Below, piece after piece: positions 1 to 4,873 of a DNA stretch of 6,236 bases. The notes beneath the pieces are model-generated. The model worked only from the letters and a program-made list of their open reading frames with translations, ran no database searches and had not been told where the DNA came from. Origin of the DNA: Actinomycetes bacterium (GTDB lineage Bacteria > Actinomycetota > Actinomycetes > S36-B12); NCBI GenBank assembly GCA_030425745.1, contig JAUHZW010000126.1:1-6236 (forward strand), in the 5' to 3' direction. A program made the translations under genes and the position numbers. Every line of letters begins with the position of its first letter. Within the stretch, counting starts at the first letter, position 1.

Positions 1-43
1 CGGCGGCATTGTCGGTGGGAGGAGTGCGGTCGATGCCGCTCAT
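1..43 (-). CDS. dnaB: Replicative DNA helicase DnaB, N-terminal fragment (runs off left edge)
   Basis: Only 14 codons are visible, reading MSGIDRTPPTDNAA on the minus strand. Actinobacterial DnaB proteins typically begin with a short variable stretch, then an R-T-P-P-x-D-x-x-A-E-Q motif; RTPPTDNAA fits its first part. DnaB is the hexameric ATP-dependent helicase that unwinds DNA at the replication fork. Context supports the call: dnaB commonly lies downstream of rplI in the same direction in actinobacteria, and the rpsF-ssb-rpsR-rplI operon lies to the right on this strand. The ATG at 43-41 is preceded directly by GAGGAG (49-44), a good Shine-Dalgarno core with unusually short spacing. I found no other in-frame ATG or GTG nearby upstream. 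The helicase core is outside the window, so the call rests on a short motif plus synteny. Confidence 0.55.
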   Translation of the reverse strand, partial: MSGIDRTPPTDNAA

Positions 44-119
44 CTCCTCATCTGGATGCAGCTCATATACCGACACAGTGCGAACGCTACGGATCGGGTC
101 TGACACCGTCCATGAGCCC

Positions 120-261
120 TGTGGATAGAGCTGTGGACAACATGGGGGTAGGTGCCCGACAGTTGTTCGCTCACCTGTGGACAGTGTGGGGAATTGTCTG
201 AACCCGCGGTTCACTTTCCCTCGTGGGAACGGGGGAAACACCGTCCCAAGGCTGTGGACGA
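120..261 (+). promoter_or_regulatory. Cluster of DnaA-box-like TGTGG motifs
   Basis: The 241-bp gap between the putative dnaB start and the phosphatase gene holds five 9-mers in the same orientation: TGTGGATAG (120-128), TGTGGACAA (132-140), TGTGGACAG (176-184), TGTGGGGAA (185-193) and TGTGGACGA (253-261). TGTGGACAA is the reverse complement of TTGTCCACA, the preferred DnaA box described in Streptomyces; the others differ by one or two bases. Five such sites in about 140 bp is far above chance. The cluster could be DnaA regulation of the divergent dnaB and phosphatase promoters, a DnaA-titrating site or part of an origin-proximal region. No obvious AT-rich unwinding element or dnaA/dnaN gene is visible, so I do not call it oriC. 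Confidence 0.45.
199..213. repeat. Short inverted repeat in the dnaB-phosphatase gap
   Basis: TGAACC (199-204) and GGTTCA (208-213) form perfect 6-bp arms around CGC. A second small hairpin, TTCCC (216-220) and GGGAA (225-229) around TCGT, follows directly. They lie between the DnaA-like boxes and the phosphatase start and could be an operator. The GAAC/GTTC spacing is 5, not the 4 expected of an actinobacterial LexA box, so I do not assign a regulator. Confidence 0.3.
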
Positions 262-272
262 AAACTCGTCGA

Positions 273-278
273 TACCCT
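273..278 (+). promoter_or_regulatory. Candidate -10 element of a leaderless promoter for the phosphatase
   Basis: TACCCT matches the TAnnnT pattern of an actinobacterial -10 and lies exactly 6 nt before the ATG at 285, so transcription would start at or beside the start codon. No Shine-Dalgarno sequence precedes that ATG, as expected of a leaderless mRNA. No convincing -35 is visible. Confidence 0.4.
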
Positions 279-284
279 TCCGGT

Positions 285-809
285 ATGACCGACCGGCCCT
301 ACCGCATCACCGTCGTCTGCCTCGGCAACATCTGCCGTTCCCCGATGGGGGAGGCGGTGCTGCGCGACCGCGTCGCTGCCGCGGGTCTGGATGACCGGGT
401 CGTCGTCGACTCCGCGGGCACCGGCGACTGGCACATCGGGCACCCGGCAGACCAGCGGGCGCAGGCCACACTGGCGGAAGCCGGCTACGAGTTCGATCAC
501 CGTGCCCGGCAGATCGACCCCTCCTGGATGGCTGACATCGACCTCATCGTCGCGATGGACGAGTCGAACTACGCGAATCTCGAGGTGATGCTCGAAGAGT
601 CCGGATTGACCGACGACGCACGGCCGCAGCTGCGCATGATGCGGTCCTACGACCCGGACCTCGCGCATCTGGACGCCCCGCACGCGGACCTCGTCGTGCC
701 CGATCCCTACTTCGGCGATGCCGACGGATTCTCCGCATCACTCGCAATGATCGAGAAGGCCGCCGACGGACTCGTCGACGACCTTCTCGAGCAGTTCAGC
801 GAAAGGTAG
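285..809 (+). CDS. Low-molecular-weight protein-tyrosine phosphatase
   Basis: The 174-residue product has the complete signature of the low-molecular-weight tyrosine phosphatase family. The P-loop VCLGNICRSP lies at residues 11-20, with nucleophile Cys12, second Cys17 and phosphate-binding Arg18 (C-x5-R). DSAGTGDWHIG at 42-52 is typical of the family, and the general-acid loop VPDPYFG at 138-144 carries Asp140. It should be a cytoplasmic enzyme that hydrolyses phosphotyrosine; family members include mycobacterial PtpA and capsule-associated Wzb. There is no tyrosine kinase or polysaccharide cluster here to name a substrate. I chose the ATG at 285 because the protein then starts just before the P-loop strand and because TACCCT sits 6 nt upstream. 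An in-frame GTG at 177 would add 36 unrelated residues and run through the DnaA-like motifs. The gene converges on the next with a 3-bp gap and no terminator between. Confidence 0.93.
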   Translation: MTDRPYRITVVCLGNICRSPMGEAVLRDRVAAAGLDDRVVVDSAGTGDWHIGHPADQRAQATLAEAGYEFDHRARQIDPSWMADIDLIVAMDESNYANLEVMLEESGLTDDARPQLRMMRSYDPDLAHLDAPHADLVVPDPYFGDADGFSASLAMIEKAADGLVDDLLEQFSER

Positions 810-812
810 GGA

Positions 813-1580
813 CTACTCCGCCCAGTCCGGCGCGAGGCGGCGGTAAGCGAGGGCGTCGGCGACGACCGTGAAGGTGACCGCCCAGACATAGAGCAGCACC
901 ATGATGATCACGGCGACGAAACCGAGGATCGCCGCGATGATGCCGCCGGCCGCGTTGCCGTTGAGGGCATCGAAGCCGAGGAACGCGCCGCCTCCGAGCA
1001 GACCGATGACGAACACCCCGGCGATGAGCAGTGCCGGGATCACCCCGGTGAGCACGATGCGGAAGCCCAGGTACTTCCAGAAGTTGCTTGAGATGCGGTC
1101 CCAGCTCGTCGCCAAGGCGGAGAAGCCGTTGTTGGCCTGACCGCCGATCAGGGCGTACGCGAAGAGCCCGAGCATGAAGGCGATGATCAGTCCCGGCACC
1201 ACGAGGGCGAAGAGGCCGATGATCACCATGACGCCGAAGATGAGCGAGGCGAACAGGAACCACCAGAAGTGACGCACCTCGAACAGGCGCGAGACGCTCG
1301 GTCGCTCACCGCCGCTGACGGCGTAGGAGTTCTTCAGGATGCCGAGCGCCATCTGGATCGACAGCAGGGCGGCGATGATCGACAGGATCGCGCCGATGAC
1401 GGCGAGGAGTGCGCCGAAGAAGCCGTCGACGCTGCTGCCCCAGCCGGTGAACAGGCCGGCGAGGATCTGTGAGATGCCGATGACCAGAGCGGCCACGATG
1501 ATGACCGGCCACCAGGCCCAGTAGTTGCGCTTGCTCAGATTCCAGGACTCTTCCAACACCTCATGTGCTGAGAACGCCAT
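813..1580 (-). CDS. Uncharacterised six-helix integral membrane protein
   Basis: The 255-residue protein has about six hydrophobic segments, near residues 22-45, 56-82, 106-128, 129-146, 171-198 and 211-240, with short loops and no signal peptide. The N-terminal LEESWNLSKRNYWAWW and the central LATSWDRISSNFWKYLG share a SW-x5-N-x-W pattern, each followed by a helix. This arrangement recalls YciC/DUF975 families and the membrane domain of glycerophosphodiester phosphodiesterases. No catalytic domain is attached and I assign no function. The start at 1580 is well supported by AGGAGGAG (1590-1583), 2 nt before the ATG (4 nt from an AGGAGG core). It lies about 40 nt past the DUF805 terminator, so its transcription may be readthrough or may need a promoter overlapping that terminator. 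It converges with the phosphatase gene. Confidence 0.85.
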   Translation of the reverse strand: MAFSAHEVLEESWNLSKRNYWAWWPVIIVAALVIGISQILAGLFTGWGSSVDGFFGALLAVIGAILSIIAALLSIQMALGILKNSYAVSGGERPSVSRLFEVRHFWWFLFASLIFGVMVIIGLFALVVPGLIIAFMLGLFAYALIGGQANNGFSALATSWDRISSNFWKYLGFRIVLTGVIPALLIAGVFVIGLLGGGAFLGFDALNGNAAGGIIAAILGFVAVIIMVLLYVWAVTFTVVADALAYRRLAPDWAE

Positions 1581-1619
1581 GACTCCTCCTCATAGGACCC
1601 CGGGGAAGTGGGGACACAC

Positions 1620-1663
1620 AAAAGCGTGTCGGTCCCGTGACTCACGTCACAGGACCGACACGC
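1620..1663 (-). terminator. Rho-independent terminator after the DUF805 pair
   Basis: GCGTGTCGGTCC (1624-1635) pairs perfectly with 1652-1663. After one C/A mismatch, GTGAC (1637-1641) pairs with GTCAC (1646-1650) around a TCAC loop. On the minus strand the hairpin is followed by TTTT (1623-1620), so it would terminate transcripts from the DUF805 gene that ends at 1683. Confidence 0.85.
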
Positions 1664-1682
1664 CGGTACTGCTGAGTAGTTG

Positions 1683-2066
1683 CTAGTTCGCCGGAGGCGC
1701 TCCGTACGCGTTGTCGCCGGCGGTGCCGGGCTGCGCGCAGAGGATGAAGATGACGATCCAGCCGACGCAGGGGATCAGGTAGAGCAGCTGCAGCCAGCCG
1801 GACTTGTTGGTGTCATGCAGACGACGGGAGCCGACGGCCAGGGTGGCGAGCAGCAGGATGATCCAGATGACCCACCCGATGAAGCCCAGGAAGCTGGACG
1901 CCGAGTCAGAGCCGGTGAGCACACCGAGGCCGCCGGTGAAGAGGTTGATGACGAAGCTGATGATCCACAGCGTCAGGATCCACCACCAGAACTCGCCCCG
2001 GCCGGCGCGGCCGTTGAAGTTGGTCATGTTGCTGAGGTTGTACGAGATTGCCTGTCCGAATCCCAT
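1683..2066 (-). CDS. DUF805 family membrane protein (downstream copy)
   Basis: This 127-residue protein shows the DUF805 pattern: an N-terminal FNGRAGRGEFWWW (17-29), three hydrophobic segments (about 26-44, 57-79 and 91-111), the motif RRLHDTNKSGW (81-91) just before the third, and a C-terminal PGTAGDNAYG (113-122). DUF805 proteins are small inner-membrane proteins of unknown biochemical role. The start at 2066 follows AAGGAG with 7 nt spacing. The upstream neighbour 36 bp away is a paralogue, sharing the MGFxQA start, FNGRAxRxEFWW and GDNAYG, so the pair probably arose by tandem duplication and is co-transcribed. A strong terminator follows the stop codon. Confidence 0.92.
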   Translation of the reverse strand: MGFGQAISYNLSNMTNFNGRAGRGEFWWWILTLWIISFVINLFTGGLGVLTGSDSASSFLGFIGWVIWIILLLATLAVGSRRLHDTNKSGWLQLLYLIPCVGWIVIFILCAQPGTAGDNAYGAPPAN

Positions 2067-2102
2067 GGTGCTTCTCCTTGGTTGTGGGCGTTGCGGGGTG
2101 GA

Positions 2103-2516
2103 CTACTGAGCGGGCTTCGGGCCGTAGGCGTTGTCGCCCGGCGTGCCCTGAAGCGCCCACATGACGATGAGCGCGATGTTGCCGCAGGGCACGAAGTAGA
2201 GCAGGAGCAGCCACGCGGTCTGCCCCCAGTCGTGGAGGCGACGTGCACCCACAGCGAGGGTCGGGATGAACAGCGCGATGGTCACCCCGAAGATCACGAT
2301 GTACCAGATCACCATGAGTACGCCGAAGACGGCAGCACCGGCGCTGTTGTCGCCCATCGCGGCCATCAATCCGATGATGATGAACAACGGGATCATCAGC
2401 ACGATGCTCACCAGGACCGTGAACAGGAAGAACCACCAGAACTCGGCCCGGGAGGCACGTCCGTTGAAGTCGGCGTACTTGCTGAAGCAGGTGCGTACCG
2501 CCTGCTGGAAGCCCAT
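2103..2516 (-). CDS. DUF805 family membrane protein (upstream copy)
   Basis: The 137-residue product carries FNGRASRAEFWWF (17-29), three hydrophobic segments (about 26-51, 62-88 and 100-121), ARRLHDWGQTAW (91-102) and PGDNAYG (126-132), all DUF805 hallmarks. It is longer than its neighbour mainly in the loop between helices 1 and 2, which contains MAAMGDNSAG. An in-frame ATG at 2531 would add MKGMT. I prefer 2516 because AAGGGA lies 6 nt upstream and because the protein then starts MGFQQA, like the paralogue's MGFGQA. It is the first gene of a two-gene minus-strand unit and diverges from the DUF4190 gene across a 132-bp gap. Its function is unknown. Confidence 0.9.
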   Translation of the reverse strand: MGFQQAVRTCFSKYADFNGRASRAEFWWFFLFTVLVSIVLMIPLFIIIGLMAAMGDNSAGAAVFGVLMVIWYIVIFGVTIALFIPTLAVGARRLHDWGQTAWLLLLYFVPCGNIALIVMWALQGTPGDNAYGPKPAQ

Positions 2517-2547
2517 GGTCATTCCCTTCATCGGGCTGTGTCGTCAT

Positions 2548-2562
2548 TCTTGACCGTCAAGA
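2548..2562. promoter_or_regulatory. Palindrome in the DUF805/DUF4190 divergent gap
   Basis: TCTTGAC (2548-2554) and GTCAAGA (2556-2562) are perfect 7-bp arms around a single C. TTGAC on both strands resembles a -35 hexamer, and on the minus strand TACAGT (2567-2562) resembles a -10. The site could be an operator serving both genes, but I cannot pair it with a convincing full promoter. Confidence 0.4.
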
Positions 2563-2576
2563 CTGTAGTGCTGATG

Positions 2577-2621
2577 GGTCATATGGGTGACGAACCTTGC
2601 CGAAGCCGCTTGAATATGACC
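2577..2621. repeat. Spaced 8-bp inverted repeat upstream of the DUF4190 gene
   Basis: GGTCATAT (2577-2584) is the exact reverse complement of ATATGACC (2614-2621), separated by 29 bp. The repeat covers the likely promoter region of the plus-strand gene and may be a pair of half-sites for a regulator. No regulator is identified. Confidence 0.3.
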
Positions 2622-2648
2622 GTTCAGAACCTCAGCGAAGGGAACATC

Positions 2649-2954
2649 ATGACCACCCCCGCTCCCCAGGGACAGCCCGCACAGCCGCAGAACGGCATGG
2701 GCACGGCCGCTCTCGTGATGGGCATACTGCAGTTCTTCTGCCTCGGCATCATCGGCTCGGTATTGGCCATCATCTTCGGCCGTATCGGCATGCGGAACGC
2801 CGAGCAGGGTCTCGCCACCAACGGGGGTGCAGCCAAGGCCGGCTACATCCTCGGCATCATCGGCGTGATCCTCTTCGTCATCGGCATCATCATCTGGCTG
2901 ATCGTGTTCGTGTTCGCCGCAGCGAGCGGCGAGCTGGAGGTCACGACCAGCTGA
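2649..2954 (+). CDS. Small DUF4190-like membrane protein
   Basis: The 101-residue protein begins with a proline- and glutamine-rich cytoplasmic tail (residues 1-15). Two long hydrophobic segments follow (about 18-43 and 65-91), joined by the loop FGRIGMRNAEQGLATNGG (43-60). NGMGTAALVMGI, the GRIG-x-R-x-A loop and AKAGYILGIIG are the DUF4190 pattern, common in actinobacteria and of unknown function. The start at 2649 follows AAGGGA with 5 nt spacing. An in-frame ATG at 2616 would add 11 residues but has no visible ribosome binding site. The gene is divergent from the DUF805 pair and convergent with rplI, with a shared terminator after it. The three tiny membrane proteins side by side suggest a common envelope role, which is inference only. 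Confidence 0.85.
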   Translation: MTTPAPQGQPAQPQNGMGTAALVMGILQFFCLGIIGSVLAIIFGRIGMRNAEQGLATNGGAAKAGYILGIIGVILFVIGIIIWLIVFVFAAASGELEVTTS

Positions 2955-2966
2955 CCTGTTCAGCCC

Positions 2967-3009
2967 ATGATGAAGGGCCGCACCCCACTGGGGTGCGGCC
3001 CTTCATCAT
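2967..3009. terminator. Bidirectional terminator between the DUF4190 gene and rplI
   Basis: A perfect 20-bp stem (2967-2986 with 2990-3009) closes a 3-nt ACT loop. The stem contains GGGCCGCACCCC followed by its exact complement. It sits in the 69-bp gap between convergent stop codons, so it can end both transcripts. Neither side has a long U tract; the symmetric AT-richer stem ends (ATGATGAA/TTCATCAT) may partly compensate. Confidence 0.85.
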
Positions 3010-3023
3010 TGATTCGGGTGGCG

Positions 3024-3470
3024 TCAGCCGGCGACGACCTCGAAGGCCACCGTGGCGGTGACGTCGGGGTGCACCTCGATCTGAGCCTTGTGCTTGCCGG
3101 TCTTCTTCACCGGGGTGGCGATGACGACCTTGCGCTTGTCGATGATCGGACCACCGGCCGCCTTGACCGCGTCAGCGATGTCGGCGTTGGTGACCGAGCC
3201 GAACAACTTGCCGGTGTCGGCAGCCTGCGCGGTCACGGTGACCGTCAGACCCTCGATGGCCTGCTTGATCTCATTGGCGTGGCCGAGGTCGCGGACCTCG
3301 CGGACCTTGCGAGCCCGCTTGATCTGCTGCACCTGCTTCTCGCCGCCACGGGTCCACGCGGTGGCAAGACCGCGGGGGACGAGGTAGTTGCGGCCGTAGC
3401 CGTCCTTGACCGTGACGACATCGCCAGCGATGCCGAGACCGTCGACGTCCTGAGTGAGGATGAGCTTCAT
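3024..3470 (-). CDS. rplI: 50S ribosomal protein L9 (bL9)
   Basis: The 148-residue protein matches bL9 in length and sequence. MKLILTQDVDGLG begins the N-terminal rRNA-binding domain, GDVVTVKDGYGRNYLVPRGLA (16-36) is the L9 signature, a long basic connecting helix runs about 41-75, and the C-terminal domain (about 77-148) includes GKLFGSVTNADIADAV. L9 binds 23S rRNA at the base of the L1 stalk and affects translational fidelity. AAGGAG lies 6 nt before the ATG. It is the last gene of the rpsF-ssb-rpsR-rplI operon, 27 bp after rpsR, and is followed by the bidirectional terminator. In many actinobacteria dnaB follows; here other genes intervene. Confidence 0.98.
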   Translation of the reverse strand: MKLILTQDVDGLGIAGDVVTVKDGYGRNYLVPRGLATAWTRGGEKQVQQIKRARKVREVRDLGHANEIKQAIEGLTVTVTAQAADTGKLFGSVTNADIADAVKAAGGPIIDKRKVVIATPVKKTGKHKAQIEVHPDVTATVAFEVVAG

Positions 3471-3497
3471 GTTCGTCTCCTTCTAGCGTCTCAGGCG

Positions 3498-3764
3498 TCA
3501 GCGGCCGGTCGAGGTGTAGGGAAGCAGAGCGACCTCGCGGGCGTTCTTCACGGCCATCGCGATGTCGCGCTGGTGGCGCGTGCAGTTGCCGGTCACGCGG
3601 CGGGCGCGGATCTTGCCGCGGTCGGAGATGAACTTGCGGAGCAGGTTCGTGTCCTTGTAGTCGATGGCCTTCACGCCGTCCTTGCAGAACTGGCAGGCCT
3701 TCGCCTTGACCATCTTCTCGTTCTTGCGAGCCGCCGCCTGGCGGTTCTTGTTGTCTCGTGCCAT
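3498..3764 (-). CDS. rpsR: 30S ribosomal protein S18 (bS18), cysteine-containing form
   Basis: The 88-residue protein contains IDYKDTNLLRKFISDRGKI (34-52) and RRVTGNCTRHQRDIAMAVKNARE (55-77), diagnostic of bS18. Cys24 and Cys27 (CQFC), Cys61 and His64 form a potential zinc site, so this is the C+ type. Some actinobacteria keep a separate C- paralogue induced under zinc limitation; none is visible here. S18 pairs with S6 in the platform of the 30S subunit, and that complex is the likely ligand of the rpsF leader described at 4635-4677. An AGGAG sits 10 nt before the ATG. A 63-bp gap with a small hairpin separates it from ssb. Confidence 0.98.
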   Translation of the reverse strand: MARDNKNRQAAARKNEKMVKAKACQFCKDGVKAIDYKDTNLLRKFISDRGKIRARRVTGNCTRHQRDIAMAVKNAREVALLPYTSTGR

Positions 3765-3789
3765 GGGTGTGGTGCTCCTGTCGGGGGCC

Positions 3790-3807
3790 GGAACTCATCG
3801 GAGTTCC
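3790..3807 (-). repeat. Hairpin in the ssb-rpsR intergenic gap
   Basis: GGAACTC (3790-3796) and GAGTTCC (3801-3807) are perfect 7-bp arms around a 4-nt loop. No U tract follows on the transcribed strand, so it is more likely an mRNA stability, processing or attenuation element within the operon than a full terminator. Confidence 0.5.
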
Positions 3808-3827
3808 AGGATGATCGGGAAGAGTGA

Positions 3828-4313
3828 TTAGAAGGGGGGCTCGTCGAAGTTCGCGCCGGACGACGGGCCGGAGGCCCAAGGATCGTCCGCCGGGGCGCCG
3901 CCACCGGCAGGCGCGCCGCCGCCGAAGCCGCCGCCACCGCCTTCACGCTGGATGCGGTTGACCTTCGCGGTCGCGTACCGCAGCGCGGGGCCGACGTCGT
4001 CGACCTCCATCTCCACCACGGTGCGCTTCTCACCCTCGCGGGTCTCGTACGAGCGCTGCTTGAGGCGACCGGACGCGATCACGCGCATGCCCTTGGTGAG
4101 GGACTCGGCGACGTTCTCCGCGTACTGGCGCCACACGCTGCACCGCATGTAGACGGGCTCGGCGTCCTTCCATTCGTTCGTGTTGCGATCCAGGTATCGC
4201 GAGTTGGACGCAATCGTGAACGAGGCGACCGCGGCACCGCTGGGGGTGAACCGCAGCTCGGGATCGTTGGTGAGGTTGCCCACCACCGTGACCACGATGT
4301 CGCCGGCGGCCAT
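3828..4313 (-). CDS. ssb: Single-stranded DNA-binding protein
   Basis: The 161-residue protein has an N-terminal OB fold (about 5-112) with VVGNLTNDPELRFTPSGAAVASFTIASN, VYMRCSVWRQYAENVAESLTKGMRVIASGRLKQRSYE and a downstream EVDDVGPALRYA. A glycine/alanine/proline-rich linker (about 125-150) follows, then the acidic tip NFDEPPF. The tip is the canonical docking peptide for replication and repair partners. SSB coats single-stranded DNA in replication, recombination and repair. The ATG (4313-4311) overlaps the rpsF stop as TAATG, and no strong Shine-Dalgarno sequence precedes it, so translation is probably coupled to rpsF. It is the usual essential actinobacterial ssb of the ribosomal operon; any second paralogue would be elsewhere. 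Confidence 0.98.
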   Translation of the reverse strand: MAAGDIVVTVVGNLTNDPELRFTPSGAAVASFTIASNSRYLDRNTNEWKDAEPVYMRCSVWRQYAENVAESLTKGMRVIASGRLKQRSYETREGEKRTVVEMEVDDVGPALRYATAKVNRIQREGGGGGFGGGAPAGGGAPADDPWASGPSSGANFDEPPF

Positions 4314-4624
4314 TACTCGGCCCCTGCCGCGACCGGCTGCTCGTCGTTGCGCATCACCTTGGTGCGCATGACAGCCTCGTTGAGGGACAGCTGGCGGTCG
4401 AGCTCCGCGACGGACTCCTTGGTGGCGATCACGTACATGAGCGCGTAGATGCCCTCGGCCTTGTGGTTGATCTCGTAGGCCAGGCGACGCCGGCCCCAGA
4501 TGTCCACGCTCTCGACGGTTCCACCGTCACCGCGGATGACGTTGAGGAACGCCTCCAGGCTGGGAGCGATGGTCTTCTCTTCCAGATCCGGGTCCAGAAT
4601 GACCATGATCTCGTAACGACGCAT
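4313..4624 (-). CDS. rpsF: 30S ribosomal protein S6 (bS6)
   Basis: The 103-residue protein starts MRRYEIMVILDPDLEE and contains VDIWGRRRLAYEINHKAEGIYALMY (40-64) and the LNEAVMRTKVMR end (81-92), a complete bS6. S6 binds S18 in the small-subunit platform. The start at 4624 is chosen because all S6 proteins begin near M-R-x-Y-E and AAGGAGGTG (4641-4633) sits 8 nt upstream. The longer in-frame start at 4657 would translate through that ribosome binding site. It is the first gene of the operon, overlaps ssb by one base, and has a structured leader that can mask its own ribosome binding site. Confidence 0.98.
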   Translation of the reverse strand: MRRYEIMVILDPDLEEKTIAPSLEAFLNVIRGDGGTVESVDIWGRRRLAYEINHKAEGIYALMYVIATKESVAELDRQLSLNEAVMRTKVMRNDEQPVAAGAE

Positions 4625-4634
4625 AAACAACCCA

Positions 4635-4677
4635 CCTCCTTCGGACTCAGCGGCCACGGTCGTTCCGTGGCAGGAGG
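4635..4677 (-). promoter_or_regulatory. Candidate S6:S18-responsive rpsF mRNA leader
   Basis: Reading the rpsF transcript, CCTCCT (4677-4672) can pair with the Shine-Dalgarno AGGAGG (4640-4635). Inside, GCCACGG (4671-4665) pairs with CCGTGGC (4659-4653) around the AACGA loop. The two stems are contiguous on the 5' side and separated on the 3' side by a 12-nt bulge (4652-4641) that contains a CCG. A hairpin with a CCG-bearing bulge near the ribosome binding site is the general design described for the S6:S18 autoregulatory leader. The pairing is seen in the sequence; S6:S18 binding is inferred from location and design. Confidence 0.5.
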
Positions 4678-4714
4678 GTGTTTGCGTGTGCGGGGCGAAC
4701 CCTGCAGCCCGGCA

Positions 4715-4720
4715 AGAGTA
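4715..4720 (-). promoter_or_regulatory. Candidate -10 of the rpsF operon promoter
   Basis: On the minus strand TACTCT fits TAnnnT and would give a start near 4708 and a leader of about 85 nt, long enough to include the proposed regulatory hairpin. I see no convincing -35, so the assignment is tentative. Confidence 0.35.
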
Positions 4721-4726
4721 GCGGCT

Positions 4727-4765
4727 GGATCCACAGGGGCGAAATCGCCCGGTCCTTCGTCCACA
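4727..4765 (-). promoter_or_regulatory. Two DnaA-box-like motifs flanking a palindrome upstream of rpsF
   Basis: On the minus strand TGTGGACGA (4765-4757) and TGTGGATCC (4735-4727) flank the inverted repeat GGGCGA-AA-TCGCCC (4737-4750). The first 9-mer is identical to one near dnaB (253-261). The motifs sit just upstream of the proposed rpsF -10 and could link expression of the ssb-containing operon to DnaA, but only two imperfect sites are present. Confidence 0.3.
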
Positions 4766-4837
4766 GGTTGAGCTCTGGGTGTGGTCCGTCGTCGTCCCCT
4801 TCGAGACGGTTCAGACATGACGACGACCCACGCAGCC

Positions 4838-4867
4838 CAGACATGGTGGTACCGAAAGCGGTACCGT
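4838..4867 (+). promoter_or_regulatory. Toxin-antitoxin promoter with overlapping operator
   Basis: CAGACA (4838-4843) as a weak -35 and TACCGT (4862-4867) as a -10 are 18 bp apart, and the -10 ends 6 nt before the ATG at 4874, giving a leaderless start. GGTACCG (4848-4854) and CGGTACC (4859-4865) are perfect 7-bp arms around AAAG, filling the spacer and entering the -10. That is the place where an RHH antitoxin would block RNA polymerase. AGACATG also recurs at 4813, 4839 and 4870. Confidence 0.5.
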
Positions 4868-4873
4868 CGAGAC

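Noticed and set aside
200..212. GAAC-CCGCG-GTTC as a LexA/SOS box
   Set aside because: Actinobacterial LexA boxes have GAAC and GTTC separated by 4 bases; here the spacing is 5, so it is not a canonical site.
120..261. Chromosomal origin oriC
   Set aside because: DnaA-like motifs are present, but there is no dnaA or dnaN gene, no clear AT-rich unwinding region, and too few boxes for a typical actinobacterial origin.
1906..2547. 213-codon minus-strand open frame
   Set aside because: It is a +1 frame shadow of the DUF805 genes, and the arginine/histidine-rich product has no recognisable motif.
1680..2954. 424-codon plus-strand open frame
   Set aside because: Most of it is antisense to the two DUF805 genes and has low-complexity D/E/Q/H composition. 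Only the last 101 codons are a real gene, starting at 2649.
3790..3807. Full terminator between ssb and rpsR
   Set aside because: The 7-bp stem has no U tract on the transcribed strand, and rpsR and rplI need to be transcribed with the operon.
2967..3827. 286-codon plus-strand open frame
   Set aside because: It lies antisense to rplI and rpsR, which are unmistakable, and begins inside the terminator stem. It is a GC-rich shadow.
4625..4657. Longer rpsF start at 4657
   Set aside because: It would translate through the AAGGAGGTG ribosome binding site and add 11 residues absent from S6 proteins.
4781..4873. Longer vapB starts at GTG 4781 or ATG 4817
   Set aside because: They would place the perfect operator palindrome and the -10 inside the coding sequence and add an atypical arginine-rich N-terminus before the RHH domain.
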